A stretch of DNA of 60,657 nt from JBAYGJ01 sp041649335 (GTDB taxonomy: Bacteria > Patescibacteriota > Patescibacteriia > UBA10025 > JAHIVO01): assembly GCA_041649335.1 (NCBI GenBank), contig JBAZNF010000002.1:1-60657 (forward strand), in the 5' to 3' direction. The position numbers and the translations under genes are program-made. Shown piece after piece: positions 41,786-50,288 of this stretch (position 1 is its first letter; the number at the start of each line of letters is the position of its first letter). Under the pieces are notes generated by a model, which was given only the letters and a program-made list of their open reading frames with translations, ran no database searches and had not been told where the DNA came from.

Positions 41786-42502
41786 CTATTTTATTGATGG
41801 CTGAGTAGCCAAGTTTACTTTAGCAAATTGTCGATAAAATAGGTAGACAAAGATAAAACTAATGCCCGTTAGTATATGCCACAAGGTATGCCCGTTCAAG
41901 TAGTGATAAGTATTCGCGTCGCACCAGAGGTGGGTGTAATCAAACATCCAGATAACAGCGGCAACCGAAGCGATGAGTAAGGCCGTCAAGATATGGTTCA
42001 GCAGGTACTTCGGCGTTCGCGACCAGGCAACCGCCTCGAGTGCCAGGACGACAGCCAATTCTATGCCAAAAACCAGGATACCGATGTTAAAGCCTTTTAA
42101 CGTACGGATCGTATACATGATTGCCAAGCAAAGGATGACCGTCAATACATACAACCAGGTAGCTGTGGAGTACTTTAGGCCTGGTTTTATGCGCTGAAGA
42201 TTGAGAACAAGCAGGAACGTGGCGAAGAGGAACATTGAGCCGAGATCAAACATTTGGCCGATGGATGTATATGAGGCGTGGTAGGTAAACGAAAATAGTC
42301 CGATTAGTATGACAATCGGTCCCAGCCACCAGAGCAGAGTTTTTCTTTGGCCCCGGGCCAGGTAGAGGATGAGTATGCCGACAATAATATACACTAGGTT
42401 TGACCAGGCGTTTGCCGGTTGGACGATGTAGCTGCACAGGTTTGGTTCGCAGAACTTGATGACCGGAGTAGCCAGGTTTGCGTAAGGGCAGAGGGGGGTC
42501 AT
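41786..42502 (-). CDS. Ceramidase-like (CREST superfamily) membrane protein
   Basis: 238 residues, seven hydrophobic helices. CREST pattern: C-E-P-N near residue 18 with W-S-N-L-V-Y, F-S-F-T-Y-H-A-S-Y at about 70, Q-M-F-D-L-G-S-M, and the C-terminal H-Y-L-N-G-H-T-L-W-H. The conserved Ser, Asp and three His would bind a zinc ion in a lipid-hydrolase site. The substrate could be an acylated lipid; the neighbouring PlsC-like acyltransferase overlaps its start by four bases, which supports a lipid role. Confidence 0.75.
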   Translation of the reverse strand: MTPLCPYANLATPVIKFCEPNLCSYIVQPANAWSNLVYIIVGILILYLARGQRKTLLWWLGPIVILIGLFSFTYHASYTSIGQMFDLGSMFLFATFLLVLNLQRIKPGLKYSTATWLYVLTVILCLAIMYTIRTLKGFNIGILVFGIELAVVLALEAVAWSRTPKYLLNHILTALLIASVAAVIWMFDYTHLWCDANTYHYLNGHTLWHILTGISFIFVYLFYRQFAKVNLATQPSIK

Positions 42503-43134
42503 GATTGTTCGGGTTGGTAATGTTTCCCAGCCAGATGGGCGATACGTGACATGATTATTTGATTGACCTCGTCCAGCAGGGTTCTGTCAATTGGCCGGTC
42601 ATGCCATTTTTTCAAATCTATCGGCGATCCAATTGTAATATGAAGGCGGCCGAAGAAAATTTCCATAAAGAATCCGAGCGGAGTTTTCGGCGGTGGAGAC
42701 GTGCGGCGCAGGCCGATCGGGATGACGGGTATCGTGGTACTGAGCGAAAGTCGGGCGGCGCCCGTTTTTGCTTTTTCGATTACATTATCAGTATTGATGC
42801 CCCCTTCGGGGAATACCAGTACGGACCGTCCAGCGCGAAGGAGTCGCATTGATTCATCGATTGTTTTTCCCCGGTCCCGGTATATCGGGATGGTACCCAA
42901 CCATTTTTTCCATAAAGGGAAGCTTAATATTTTCCATTTACTAATGGAGTATATTTTTTTACCGTGCGTATACGGAATTATCGCCGCGGCGATCAAAATC
43001 GCGTCTTGTTCGCTGACGTGGTTGGCCACATAAATTGCCGGTCCGGTTTTTGGCACGTTTTCCAGGCCGGACAGCGACATGATGCGCGGACGGAGAAGCG
43101 GAACGAATATCCTTCTGGAAATAGGATAGGACAT
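42499..43134 (-). CDS. PlsC-like acyltransferase (copy 2)
   Basis: 211 residues from the ATG at 43134 (M-S-Y-P-I-S-R-R-I-F-V-P); the longer in-frame start overlaps the next gene. Motifs: V-A-N-H-V-S-E-Q-D (H-x4-D) at about 35, I-P-I-Y-R-D-R at about 78, F-P-E-G-G-I-N at about 107 and V-I-P-I-G-L-R. Acyltransfer onto a glycerol-phosphate-type acceptor is likely. Four-base overlap with the CREST gene downstream implies coupled translation. Confidence 0.85.
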   Translation of the reverse strand: MSYPISRRIFVPLLRPRIMSLSGLENVPKTGPAIYVANHVSEQDAILIAAAIIPYTHGKKIYSISKWKILSFPLWKKWLGTIPIYRDRGKTIDESMRLLRAGRSVLVFPEGGINTDNVIEKAKTGAARLSLSTTIPVIPIGLRRTSPPPKTPLGFFMEIFFGRLHITIGSPIDLKKWHDRPIDRTLLDEVNQIIMSRIAHLAGKHYQPEQS

Positions 43135-43141
43135 GATTGCG

Positions 43142-43903
43142 TTATATTCTGGCCGGGTTGTCGCGCCGTACAGCATCCAGGTTGATGAAGAAGATGGTGG
43201 TCGCGACAATTGAAAAAGTAAATATGATGTCCGAGAGCGTGGAGAGGCAGGCATTAAATGCCTGATTATGTATGTTCACAAACGGCTGGCTGATGACCCA
43301 GGTGATCATGCCGGTAATCAGCCCAAACACCAGAAGATAGCCGGCGACTTTCCACCAGCGGCCCCTGACTATGGATTGGCTGTAGCGGATCGCGTCAAGT
43401 CCACTTTTACTTTTTAATACTACAATATAGGTAGTGAAAGCCCAGTAGAATCCAAATATGACGGCCGGGATGACCAGCAGGAACGTTAACCCGAGCAGGA
43501 ACGCGACCAGCAACAGAGTCGTGCCAATCAGCGGCAGCCAGCGGGTCAAGGCGAAACGGAACGCCGTCTTGAAATCAACCGGTTTATTTTCCAGATGCAT
43601 ACTGACGATATAGGCGATGGCGGCCGGGGCCAGGACGCCGGCTACCAGCAGCAGCGCGAGCGATACCACGAGTTCCATCACCATCGTGCCGTTGGTTATG
43701 TCATTGGCGTCAACATTGTTGCCGGGCATATAGGCTGAGATGATGTTGAGCGGCAGAAAAATGACCAGGGCGATGAGGATGATGGCCTGCAGGTGTTCTG
43801 AAAAAATCTGCCAGGCGCCTGAGATGATTTCCGAGAGGGTCAGCTCCCGACGACGTATGTCGCCGATCGGACCAGGTGGTAACTGACGAGGTAAGGTTTC
43901 CAT
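43142..43903 (-). CDS. Integral membrane protein of unknown function
   Basis: 253 residues with six hydrophobic helices. The start has a cytosolic tail (R-R-R-E-L-T-L-S-E-I-I-S-G-A-W-Q-I-F) resembling the beginning of membrane proteins such as those with glycerophosphodiester phosphodiesterase membrane domains or DUF975/DUF7544-like folds; the Y-S-Q-S-I-V-R-G-R-W-W-K loop fits that group. No catalytic residues stand out. Seven bases before the PlsC-like gene. Confidence 0.6.
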   Translation of the reverse strand: METLPRQLPPGPIGDIRRRELTLSEIISGAWQIFSEHLQAIILIALVIFLPLNIISAYMPGNNVDANDITNGTMVMELVVSLALLLVAGVLAPAAIAYIVSMHLENKPVDFKTAFRFALTRWLPLIGTTLLLVAFLLGLTFLLVIPAVIFGFYWAFTTYIVVLKSKSGLDAIRYSQSIVRGRWWKVAGYLLVFGLITGMITWVISQPFVNIHNQAFNACLSTLSDIIFTFSIVATTIFFINLDAVRRDNPARI

Positions 43904-43912
43904 AGGATAGGA

Positions 43913-44386
43913 TTAATAGTATATATTTTTATGTGACACATATCTGACACTGCGTATAATGACGGCGAGCAGTAAGCCTATGCAAGCGATCGGTAGGACG
44001 GTTTTTACGACCGGGTTCAGCCAGCCCAGGCCGAAAAAACCATGAAAATCAAAAGGGAAAACATGCCATACCCGGTAGGTGACGTAGAGGCTGACCAGGT
44101 CAGACGCATTCCGGCCAATGAGGAAGAAAAGCCGCGGGTCATAAAAAAGGAAAAGCACGTTTATTGCCAGCGTCACTCCCAGCATCATATTAACTGTCGG
44201 CAGGACAGTGGCCCAATCCTGTGTAATAAGCTGAGCCCGCCAATTGAGCAGGTTATTGGCCACATAGAGCAGGATGACGTTTATGATAATGGAAATTAGG
44301 TAATCAACCCGTCGGCGAAGCGGGGATTTTGGATATTGTTTTCGTGTTTCGGGGCGTGCGGTCGCAATCGGCTCGGTATTCTTCAT
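43913..44386 (-). CDS. Small integral membrane protein of unknown function
   Basis: 157 residues with a basic, Pro-rich cytosolic start (1-30) and four hydrophobic helices. R-V-W-H-V-F-P-F-D-F-H-G-F-F is a conspicuous aromatic/His patch in a loop. No family recognised. First gene of a leftward set that runs to the YfiH gene; a -10 box (TATACT) is just upstream. Confidence 0.55.
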   Translation of the reverse strand: MKNTEPIATARPETRKQYPKSPLRRRVDYLISIIINVILLYVANNLLNWRAQLITQDWATVLPTVNMMLGVTLAINVLFLFYDPRLFFLIGRNASDLVSLYVTYRVWHVFPFDFHGFFGLGWLNPVVKTVLPIACIGLLLAVIIRSVRYVSHKNIYY

Positions 44387-44414
44387 ATTTTTTAAATAGA
44401 TAATTTACGCCTGT

Positions 44415-44420
44415 AGTATA
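44415..44420 (-). promoter_or_regulatory. Extended -10 upstream of 44386 gene
   Basis: TGTTATACT on the minus strand with the hexamer at 44420-44415; TG is one base upstream. Leader about 22 bases. No good -35. Confidence 0.5.
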
Positions 44421-44500
44421 ACAAAAAAACACCGTTTTCGGCTATGGTTAACGCCGTTATGAACATAAGAAAAGGCAAGTTTGTAGCAACGGTATAAATA

Positions 44501-46294
44501 CTAGAAGTCGACAATTCGTACCTGCGGCCCGCCCCGGCCTCTCGGCATAGCCAATAATTCAGCGATACCGTCGCCATCCACATCGCCGCCAGCCAGCTGT
44601 AAGCCGCCCAGGAAATTAGCGGCGAAGACGTACTGTTGGGATTGCAAGCGTTCATGGATGTTGTATACCTTGACCAGCGGCGTGGCGTCATCCCCGACGC
44701 CGATTACTATTTCTTTAATTCCATCGCCATCAGTATCGAGTCCGGCCACAGAAACACCGCCACGGTAATCGGAATTAAATGCGAAGAAGCCGGGGGATAG
44801 GCGTTTAATTGATCCTTGGTGGATCTGGAAAATTTGTACGTGCGAGGCGCCGACTGTCGGTCCGGTAATAATTTCGTCCCGTCCGTCTCCGTCCGCATCG
44901 GCTGTCGCCACCTCTATGCCGCCTCGAAAACTTTTATCATAAGCCATAAAATTCGTCAGAATCGTCCCCTGGGCGTCATAGACCAGGACGTGCGGCCCGC
45001 CGCCCGGACCGGCCGCTACGACAATATCGGACACACCGTTTCCATCGATGTCACCGCAGGACAGGTTGACCCCGCCGGAAAACTTGCCGTCCAGCACGTA
45101 AAAGCCGTTAGTAATGATCGTGCCGTCACCGGAGAAAATTTTTACCAGCGGCCAGCCGCCCTTACCTTGGGCGGTGACGATTTCATCCATTCCATCCCCG
45201 TTGACGTCACAGGTAGTGAGATGCACGCCGTTGCGCAACCCAGTGTCATAGGCAAAGAATTGCGATTTGAGATTACCCTGGTTATCAAATACCCGAATTT
45301 GCGGCGCCAGTCCGCTGGCCGTACCGGTGACGATTTCGTCGCGCGTGTCGCCAGTGACGTTTCCGGAGGCGACGGTAAATCCGCCGCGGATACTGGTATC
45401 ATATGCAAAAAACGACGAGCCGGCCGCTGCCGGCGGAGGAGTATACGTCTGTCGGCTGCCCGCGTCGGCAAAAACCAGCGCATTTGGCATATCCCGTCCG
45501 GGTCCGACGCCGTACTGTCCGTTATAGTACAGTGCAGAAGATCCACCGCCGTCCAGATTAACCGCGTACTGCATGCCCATAGCTTGCATGGCGTAGCCGA
45601 GGTCCATGACCGTAGAGCTGGATGCTACCACTAAATATAACATGTTGTTTTTGATACCCAGCCCAGACCGGTTAGATTTTGTATCCCGCTGTTTTGCGTC
45701 GAGTTGGTCCGGAGAAACGGTCAATTGTCCCTCGTACATCAGGCCCGGTCCGTTGGAAATGAGGGCCTGGAGCTTGGTGTTGTTCCGTGATTCAAATGAT
45801 GTCTGGCCCGGCCAGTCCTCGGCGTTTTTGAAAAAATGCATGCGGTTTTGCGTATCGAACGCCACCACCGGTCCGGGGTTGAACTGGTTCTGATAGGGGT
45901 TGGCGTACGTCCCGGCTACCGAGTCGTACCACATCCAATGGAACGACCCCGCTTTACCCGCGCAAGCGGCGTAGTCCGACGGGCAGAAATAACTGCCGTT
46001 GATGCCGGCAAACCCGCCAACCTCGTCAACGAAAGACTTAAGCGATTTTACCGGGCCGGCCACATCCATACGTTCTCCAGAGACGTCGGTCAATGACCGT
46101 ATCTGCAGTGATGCATCACCCAAATTGATCCTGATGGCCCGGACGGAAATTACGCCGGCCTGGGTCGGCACGGTCAGGCTTTCCCAGCCGGCATCAAAAG
46201 CCCTAGCATTATGAGATGGAAGTAAAAAAAAGACAGTAAAGAGGAATAGTAAAACAGCTAATCTATATGTAAATTTGTTTGGATGATGGTGCAC
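44501..46294 (-). CDS. Secreted phosphodiester glycosidase (NAGPA)-like protein with FG-GAP repeats
   Basis: 597 residues, GTG start (no in-frame ATG before the signal peptide). Signal-type N-terminus (about 9-32, cleavage near A-R-A-F). Residues 35-285 form a NAGPA-like domain: G-I-N-G-S-Y-F, I-S-N-G-P-G-L, N-R-S-G-L-G and N-L-D-G-G-G-S-S-A-L are the family hallmarks. Then six FG-GAP-like repeats of about 50 residues, each with a calcium-loop such as D-V-N-G-D-G-M-D-E or D-A-D-G-D-G-R-D-E. Likely an exported surface enzyme acting on a glycan, with a beta-propeller-like binding domain. Confidence 0.85.
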   Translation of the reverse strand: MHHHPNKFTYRLAVLLFLFTVFFLLPSHNARAFDAGWESLTVPTQAGVISVRAIRINLGDASLQIRSLTDVSGERMDVAGPVKSLKSFVDEVGGFAGINGSYFCPSDYAACAGKAGSFHWMWYDSVAGTYANPYQNQFNPGPVVAFDTQNRMHFFKNAEDWPGQTSFESRNNTKLQALISNGPGLMYEGQLTVSPDQLDAKQRDTKSNRSGLGIKNNMLYLVVASSSTVMDLGYAMQAMGMQYAVNLDGGGSSALYYNGQYGVGPGRDMPNALVFADAGSRQTYTPPPAAAGSSFFAYDTSIRGGFTVASGNVTGDTRDEIVTGTASGLAPQIRVFDNQGNLKSQFFAYDTGLRNGVHLTTCDVNGDGMDEIVTAQGKGGWPLVKIFSGDGTIITNGFYVLDGKFSGGVNLSCGDIDGNGVSDIVVAAGPGGGPHVLVYDAQGTILTNFMAYDKSFRGGIEVATADADGDGRDEIITGPTVGASHVQIFQIHQGSIKRLSPGFFAFNSDYRGGVSVAGLDTDGDGIKEIVIGVGDDATPLVKVYNIHERLQSQQYVFAANFLGGLQLAGGDVDGDGIAELLAMPRGRGGPQVRIVDF

Positions 46295-46326
46295 AGTTAC
46301 GGATTTGATTTTAATCTTTCATATAA

Positions 46327-46332
46327 ATTATA
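46327..46332 (-). promoter_or_regulatory. Extended -10 of NAGPA/FG-GAP gene
   Basis: TGTTATAAT on the minus strand, hexamer TATAAT at 46332-46327. Leader about 25 bases to the GTG start. Confidence 0.6.
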
Positions 46333-46371
46333 ACACAAAACACCTCTGTTAGCTTTGGACGAAATGAGTAT

Positions 46372-46746
46372 CTATATTAGCAGCGGGCTTTTATCGAGCG
46401 CCAATTGCCATACTAATGCGAACCCTAAAATAATCGGTGGCATGACATAATCGGCGAGAAAGCGGACGCGATAACCGTTAGGCGCAAAACCGAATTTTAC
46501 TAATAGGTAGTAATAAAACGTCACACTTCGTTTTTTAGTTGAGAATTGCAGGCGAGTCATGAAGCAATCGCCCAGGATGGCGATTTGCATGAAGTAGAGG
46601 CAGATACCAGTGAGGATGAGCCACCAGCGTACTAGGAAAGGAGACGCCCATATCAATACGATCCCCGCCAGGTGCATCCAGGCAAGAGTAGTAAAAGGCC
46701 TATTTTTTACTGCTTGAGGATCAATCGGCCGCAGTTTATCAGCCAT
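46372..46746 (-). CDS. Small membrane protein of unknown function
   Basis: 124 residues from the ATG at 46746, whose A is the last base of the msrA stop codon (TAATG overlap). Three to four hydrophobic segments: A-W-M-H-L-A-G-I-V-L-I-W-A-S-P and L-I-L-T-G-I-C-L-Y-F-M-Q-I. The I-L-G-D-C-F-M-T-R-L-Q-F loop recalls DUF2784-type proteins (C-P-L-T). Function unknown; translationally coupled to msrA. Confidence 0.6.
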   Translation of the reverse strand: MADKLRPIDPQAVKNRPFTTLAWMHLAGIVLIWASPFLVRWWLILTGICLYFMQIAILGDCFMTRLQFSTKKRSVTFYYYLLVKFGFAPNGYRVRFLADYVMPPIILGFALVWQLALDKSPLLI

Positions 46747-47285
46747 TATTTTAGCAGGGAGATAAATTTTTCTTTGAGTTTTGATATTTTTGGGTTGATG
46801 GTAATTTGACAATACGGCTGATTGGGATTTTTTGTCATATAATCGCGGTGGTATTCCTCAGCCGGAAAAAACTCGTTGAACGGTTTAATTTGCGTTACGA
46901 TCGGTTGAGAAAAGGTTTTACCATCAGACAATTTTTTAATGTACGTTTCTGCCGTTAATCTCTGCGTATCGTCGTGGTAAAAAATTACCGAGCGGTATTG
47001 CGGTCCGATATCGTTGCCCTGCCGGTCGGGGGTGGTGGGGTCGTGGGTGGCAAAAAATACGTTTAACAGCGCTTCGTACGTAATGGTGGCCGGGTCGAAT
47101 ACGATTTGCACGGCCTCGGCGTGGCCGGTGGTACCGGTGCTGACCTGTTCATACGTCGGGTGCGGCATGATGCCACCGGTATAACCAGGCGTCAGCGCAA
47201 TGACACCTTTTAGGTTTTTAAAAATAGCCTCAGTACACCAGAAGCATCCCCCGGCAAAAGTAGCTAATTGGGAATTGTTAGCCAT
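46746..47285 (-). CDS. msrA: Peptide methionine-S-sulfoxide reductase
   Basis: 179 residues. The catalytic motif G-G-C-F-W-C-T-E at about 12-19, followed by P-G-Y-T-G-G, H-A-E-A-V-Q-I and H-D-P-T-T-P-D-R-Q-G-N-D-I-G-P-Q-Y-R-S. Reduces Met-S-sulfoxide in proteins and free Met. It pairs functionally with msrB at 40238. Coupled to the small membrane protein gene downstream. Confidence 0.96.
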   Translation of the reverse strand: MANNSQLATFAGGCFWCTEAIFKNLKGVIALTPGYTGGIMPHPTYEQVSTGTTGHAEAVQIVFDPATITYEALLNVFFATHDPTTPDRQGNDIGPQYRSVIFYHDDTQRLTAETYIKKLSDGKTFSQPIVTQIKPFNEFFPAEEYHRDYMTKNPNQPYCQITINPKISKLKEKFISLLK

Positions 47286-47296
47286 ATCAGTGTCTG

Positions 47297-47743
47297 TTAC
47301 TTATTTACAACTGTATTGTACGCCCCGACGGAGAAGATGGCAATAAAAAGACCCGCCGAAGCGAGCTTTGTCAGGGAACAAATTTTTAATGCGGCAATAC
47401 TGACCGCGACATTACCCACCGGTCCGGCGAGGACAATAGCGGCTTTTTGGTGCCACGTCAATCGTTCGTTTTTTCTTATTTGAGGTCCATGGCGAGGTAC
47501 CGCCCAGAATGAGCAGAAAAACAGGTAGGCCTTTACTCTGTAGCGCTTCATCACCACCCGATGGCAGAGTTCGTGCACGATGATGTGCGCCACGATGATC
47601 TGCGCGAATAGGATGGGGTCGATTTTGGGCAGGTAGCCCAACAGTTTCACCAGCGCCCAGTAGGCAAGCAGAGCACTGAGCATAAACACAACTAGGCCGA
47701 GCAAGCGCTTCATCCGTAACTCATTGTTTCTCAATTTATACAT
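47297..47743 (-). CDS. M50-like membrane zinc protease family protein
   Basis: 148 residues (138 if the ATG at 47713 is used). Four hydrophobic segments. I-V-H-E-L-C-H-R at about 55-62 gives the H-E-x-x-H zinc motif inside a helix, and L-A-G-P-V-G-N-V-A at about 105-113 resembles the A-G-P-x-x-N motif of site-2 protease-like M50 proteins. Could cleave membrane proteins. The third ligand (Asp) of M50 is not obvious; N-T-V-V-N near the end is a candidate position. Unlinked to known regulators. Confidence 0.6.
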   Translation of the reverse strand: MYKLRNNELRMKRLLGLVVFMLSALLAYWALVKLLGYLPKIDPILFAQIIVAHIIVHELCHRVVMKRYRVKAYLFFCSFWAVPRHGPQIRKNERLTWHQKAAIVLAGPVGNVAVSIAALKICSLTKLASAGLFIAIFSVGAYNTVVNK

Positions 47744-47835
47744 TCATTACTTCTTAAAGGATAGATAATGTTGAAAATAATCAAACAGTGTAGCATATTT
47801 ATATAATATTATGTTAAGGGGTAAATTCAGGAAAG

Positions 47836-47867
47836 AAAAAACGCCCCAGGGGGAGGGGCGTTTTTTT
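47836..47867 (-). terminator. Rho-independent terminator, bidirectional
   Basis: Stem AAAAAACGCCCC (47836-47847) / GGGGCGTTTTTT (47855-47866) with A and T tracts on both sides. It closes the DUF2680-like gene ending at 47889. Confidence 0.85.
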
Positions 47868-47888
47868 GGGGGTGGAGCGCTGGATCTA

Positions 47889-48371
47889 TTATTTCATCCA
47901 GTGCATGCCGTGGCCGAAACCCAGTCCCATCATGGGCTGGCTCTGGGCCTGCTGGTAGATTTGGTCCGCTTCCGGCTGGGTCATATAGCCGACCTTGACC
48001 ATGTCATCCAGCTTGGTCTTGAGTTGGGCGAGCTTGTCAGTCTTCATCGTGTCGTACGTGACGCCATGTTCGGCGGCAATCTGGTATAGCGGTTTTCCGC
48101 TGCTCATTTCCGTTTGTAGATCAGTGCTCGACAAGTTGAAGAGCGTGGCCAAATCGTCCAGTCTGGCCTGGTGTCTTTCCGTCCTTGCCAGAGGCGCCGT
48201 AGTAGACGGCAGATCAGTGCTGGTGGTATCGGTAACAGTCGGGGCCGCTACCTGCGTATCCGCAAGTACGGTTGAAGTACTTGAGGTTTGGGCGTGGACT
48301 ATCCCGATCGCCGCCAAAGCCAGGGAACCGGCCAGAACGACAGCTAAAAGGAGCTTGGAAATATTGGGCAT
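47889..48371 (-). CDS. Secreted DUF2680-like small protein
   Basis: 160 residues from the ATG at 48371. Signal peptide about 1-28 (L-L-L-A-V-V-L-A-G-S-L-A-L-A, cleavage near V-H-A-Q), a Ser/Thr-rich linker (about 29-62), then a helical domain (L-A-T-L-F-N-L-S-S-T-D-L-Q-T-E-M, G-K-P-L-Y-Q-I-A-A-E-H-G-V) like DUF2680, and a Met/Gly/His tail (M-M-G-L-G-F-G-H-G-M-H-W-M-K). The tail could bind metal. Exported, probably surface or periplasm-like space. Possible -10 TATAGT at about 48409-48414. Confidence 0.7.
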   Translation of the reverse strand: MPNISKLLLAVVLAGSLALAAIGIVHAQTSSTSTVLADTQVAAPTVTDTTSTDLPSTTAPLARTERHQARLDDLATLFNLSSTDLQTEMSSGKPLYQIAAEHGVTYDTMKTDKLAQLKTKLDDMVKVGYMTQPEADQIYQQAQSQPMMGLGFGHGMHWMK

Positions 48372-48571
48372 AGGCAATGTGGTTACTTATTAGATGCGCG
48401 CTACCATACTATAGCAGGCGTGTGTGAATTGGCAGTGAAAGGATCCAAGCGTAATCGGAAATTTTTCATATTTACTGTAAGATTAGTGAAAATTAAATAT
48501 TTTAATTAATGCTAAACATGCCCTCGGGAATGAGGACCGCATGCAGCCCGGGGGATTCCATTAGTCAACTG

Positions 48572-48859
48572 TCAACTGACGACATAGATATACTGCAAAG
48601 CATTTTTTCCGCAATTCGTAACGTTGTGTACCGTATGCGGGGGGTTGTAGGCAACGCTAGTGGCCTTGATTTTTTTATTTTTCCTGTTGGCCAGGAGTCT
48701 GGCCGTGCCTTTCAGGACAATAATAATTTCTTCCCGTTTGCCCGTGGTGTGTTCGCCGACCGATTGGCCCGGTTTCAGGACGACGAAGCCTGACCGTAAC
48801 CGTTTGGTCTGGGGGGGTGAAAGTAGTCGTCCGGATTTTCGTAACGTGAGAGGTTTCAT
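48572..48859 (-). CDS. Small cupin-domain protein
   Basis: 95 residues from the ATG at 48859. Cupin motif 1: G-E-H-T-T-G-K-R-E-E-I-I-I-V-L-K-G; motif 2: P-P-H-T-V-H-N-V-T-N. His and Glu ligands for a metal are in place. Such single cupins bind or isomerise small sugars or stabilise metal-dependent enzymes; a precise role cannot be given. Seven bases after the nitroreductase gene. Confidence 0.8.
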   Translation of the reverse strand: MKPLTLRKSGRLLSPPQTKRLRSGFVVLKPGQSVGEHTTGKREEIIIVLKGTARLLANRKNKKIKATSVAYNPPHTVHNVTNCGKNALQYIYVVS

Positions 48860-48866
48860 GGGGTTG

Positions 48867-49367
48867 TTACCACCGTTCTTTATGGATACGCGACCGGTCA
48901 TAATCCTGGTCTGCGTGGGGTTCGGCAGATTCCGCCGGAAACCCGATGGCTATGGCGTTGATAATCATGAATGTATGCGGAATGCCGGTGATTCTTTTTA
49001 CTTCCTCCGCTACCGGTGGTTTGAAATTTTTCCAGACGGATCCCAACCCGAGTTCCGTGGCCTGTAAAAAGATATTTTCGGATGCCAAAGACAGGTCCTG
49101 CACGGGTTGGCCGGTTTTTTCCGGGTCAGTCGACGGAATGATCAGCAGGGGCGCATCACGGACAAAATCCTGCTCCGGCGCGGCGATGGCGTATATGGCA
49201 TCTTTCGTGGCCTGTTCGGAAATTACCAGATAGTGCATTGCCTTGTTTCCCCGGGAAGTGGGGGCGTATTGGGCGGCCCGTAGTATTTCCTGAATCATGT
49301 CATGGGGAGGGAAGTTGGGCTTGAACCGGCGGATACTGCGGCGATTCTTGATGGCTGGGATAAGCAT
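48867..49367 (-). CDS. Nitroreductase-family flavoprotein
   Basis: 166 residues. FMN-binding pattern: I-K-N-R-R-S-I-R-R-F at about 6-15, A-P-T-S-R-G-N-K at about 35-42, L-G-S-V-W at about 107 and the I-A-I-G-F-P segment. Short form typical of nitroreductases that use NAD(P)H on quinones or nitro compounds. Five bases downstream of the nucleotidase gene at 49372. Confidence 0.88.
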   Translation of the reverse strand: MLIPAIKNRRSIRRFKPNFPPHDMIQEILRAAQYAPTSRGNKAMHYLVISEQATKDAIYAIAAPEQDFVRDAPLLIIPSTDPEKTGQPVQDLSLASENIFLQATELGLGSVWKNFKPPVAEEVKRITGIPHTFMIINAIAIGFPAESAEPHADQDYDRSRIHKERW

Positions 49368-49371
49368 GTGA

Positions 49372-50223
49372 TTATTGTATCACGGATTTAATGATATTAT
49401 TGATCGCGTCCATCGGCCCGTCATTCAGGATTACTACGTCATAGCATTTTTTATATTCCGGCAGGAGCCGGTCAGTATCTTCATTAAGGAAGCCGATACT
49501 GATCAGATTAGTGTAATCGAAGCCAGTAACCATTTCTACATCATCAGTGAAATCCCCGAGCAGGATGACGTTTTTTCTGTCCCGTACATCAGCATACGCC
49601 GGGAATTGTTGTATAACGGTTTCATCTTTGTTGAGCGAATGGATAATCGGCTTTTTAACACCCGTTGCCCTGCCGGATTTGTCCCAGATGATGGTGTTGC
49701 CGATGACATGCGTATTGGGCGATAGCAGGCCCTGTTTTTTTAGATACATGGCGATGGCATCCCCGCCGATCCCGCTGGCTGACATGATCACGAGCGGGAT
49801 ATGGTAACCGTTGAGGAGGGAAAACATCGTGTCAGTCCCGGGGCGCAGTTCGATCTGGCCGATTGAAAGGGCGCGGACTATATCGGACTTTGTCAGGCCG
49901 CATGCCACGAGTAGTGTGAAATGCTTGGTCCACCATTCGTTCATCAGCTTCTTTTTTTCCTGCCGAGAAATTCTTGGGTCGCGTTCGAGGGACAAGTATG
50001 TATCCGCCAGCGCCTGAGCCTTGGCCGGATAGTCGGGGGTCAGCATGAAATGGTCCCGCAGGATGGCCAGCAGTGACCAGATTTTTTTCCCGTTAACGTA
50101 CGCTTTGGTGAGTGTCCGGTCGAAATCAGACAGCACGTGCAGGCCACCGGGGCCGTCCCTGCGCATGTCTTTGATTTTATTGTCCAGTGACGTTTGGTCT
50201 GATATGATGATATTTTTTCCCAT
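49372..50223 (-). CDS. Pyrimidine 5'-nucleotidase-like HAD protein (UMPH-1 type)
   Basis: 283 residues. HAD motif I D-F-D-R-T-L-T-K at about 33-40, motif II M-S-A-S-G-I-G-G at about 147-154, and motif III G-D-F-T-D-D-V-E-M near 222. The S-A-S-G-I-G sequence and cap-region layout match the UMPH-1 family of cytosolic 5'-nucleotidase III, better known from eukaryotes. It likely dephosphorylates UMP/CMP-type nucleotides or m7GMP. The ATG sits seven bases after a -10 TATACT, so it may be leaderless. Confidence 0.78.
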   Translation of the reverse strand: MGKNIIISDQTSLDNKIKDMRRDGPGGLHVLSDFDRTLTKAYVNGKKIWSLLAILRDHFMLTPDYPAKAQALADTYLSLERDPRISRQEKKKLMNEWWTKHFTLLVACGLTKSDIVRALSIGQIELRPGTDTMFSLLNGYHIPLVIMSASGIGGDAIAMYLKKQGLLSPNTHVIGNTIIWDKSGRATGVKKPIIHSLNKDETVIQQFPAYADVRDRKNVILLGDFTDDVEMVTGFDYTNLISIGFLNEDTDRLLPEYKKCYDVVILNDGPMDAINNIIKSVIQ

Positions 50224-50229
50224 GCCTAC

Positions 50230-50238
50230 AGTATATCA
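50230..50238 (-). promoter_or_regulatory. Extended -10 of UMPH-1-type gene, leaderless
   Basis: TGATATACT on the minus strand, hexamer at 50235-50230; the ATG at 50223 is seven bases further. It abuts the terminator hairpin. Confidence 0.6.
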
Positions 50239-50270
50239 AAATAGTGGAGTCTTGGCTCCACCATTTTGAT
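50235..50270 (-). terminator. Terminator hairpin after rubrerythrin gene
   Basis: ATCAAAAT-x-GTGGAG (50235-50249) pairs with CTCCAC-x-ATTTTGAT (50256-50270), one mismatch. On the minus strand the inner stem is followed by TATTTTGAT. Confidence 0.75.
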
Positions 50271-50288
50271 AATTGCCGGATTGTTTGG

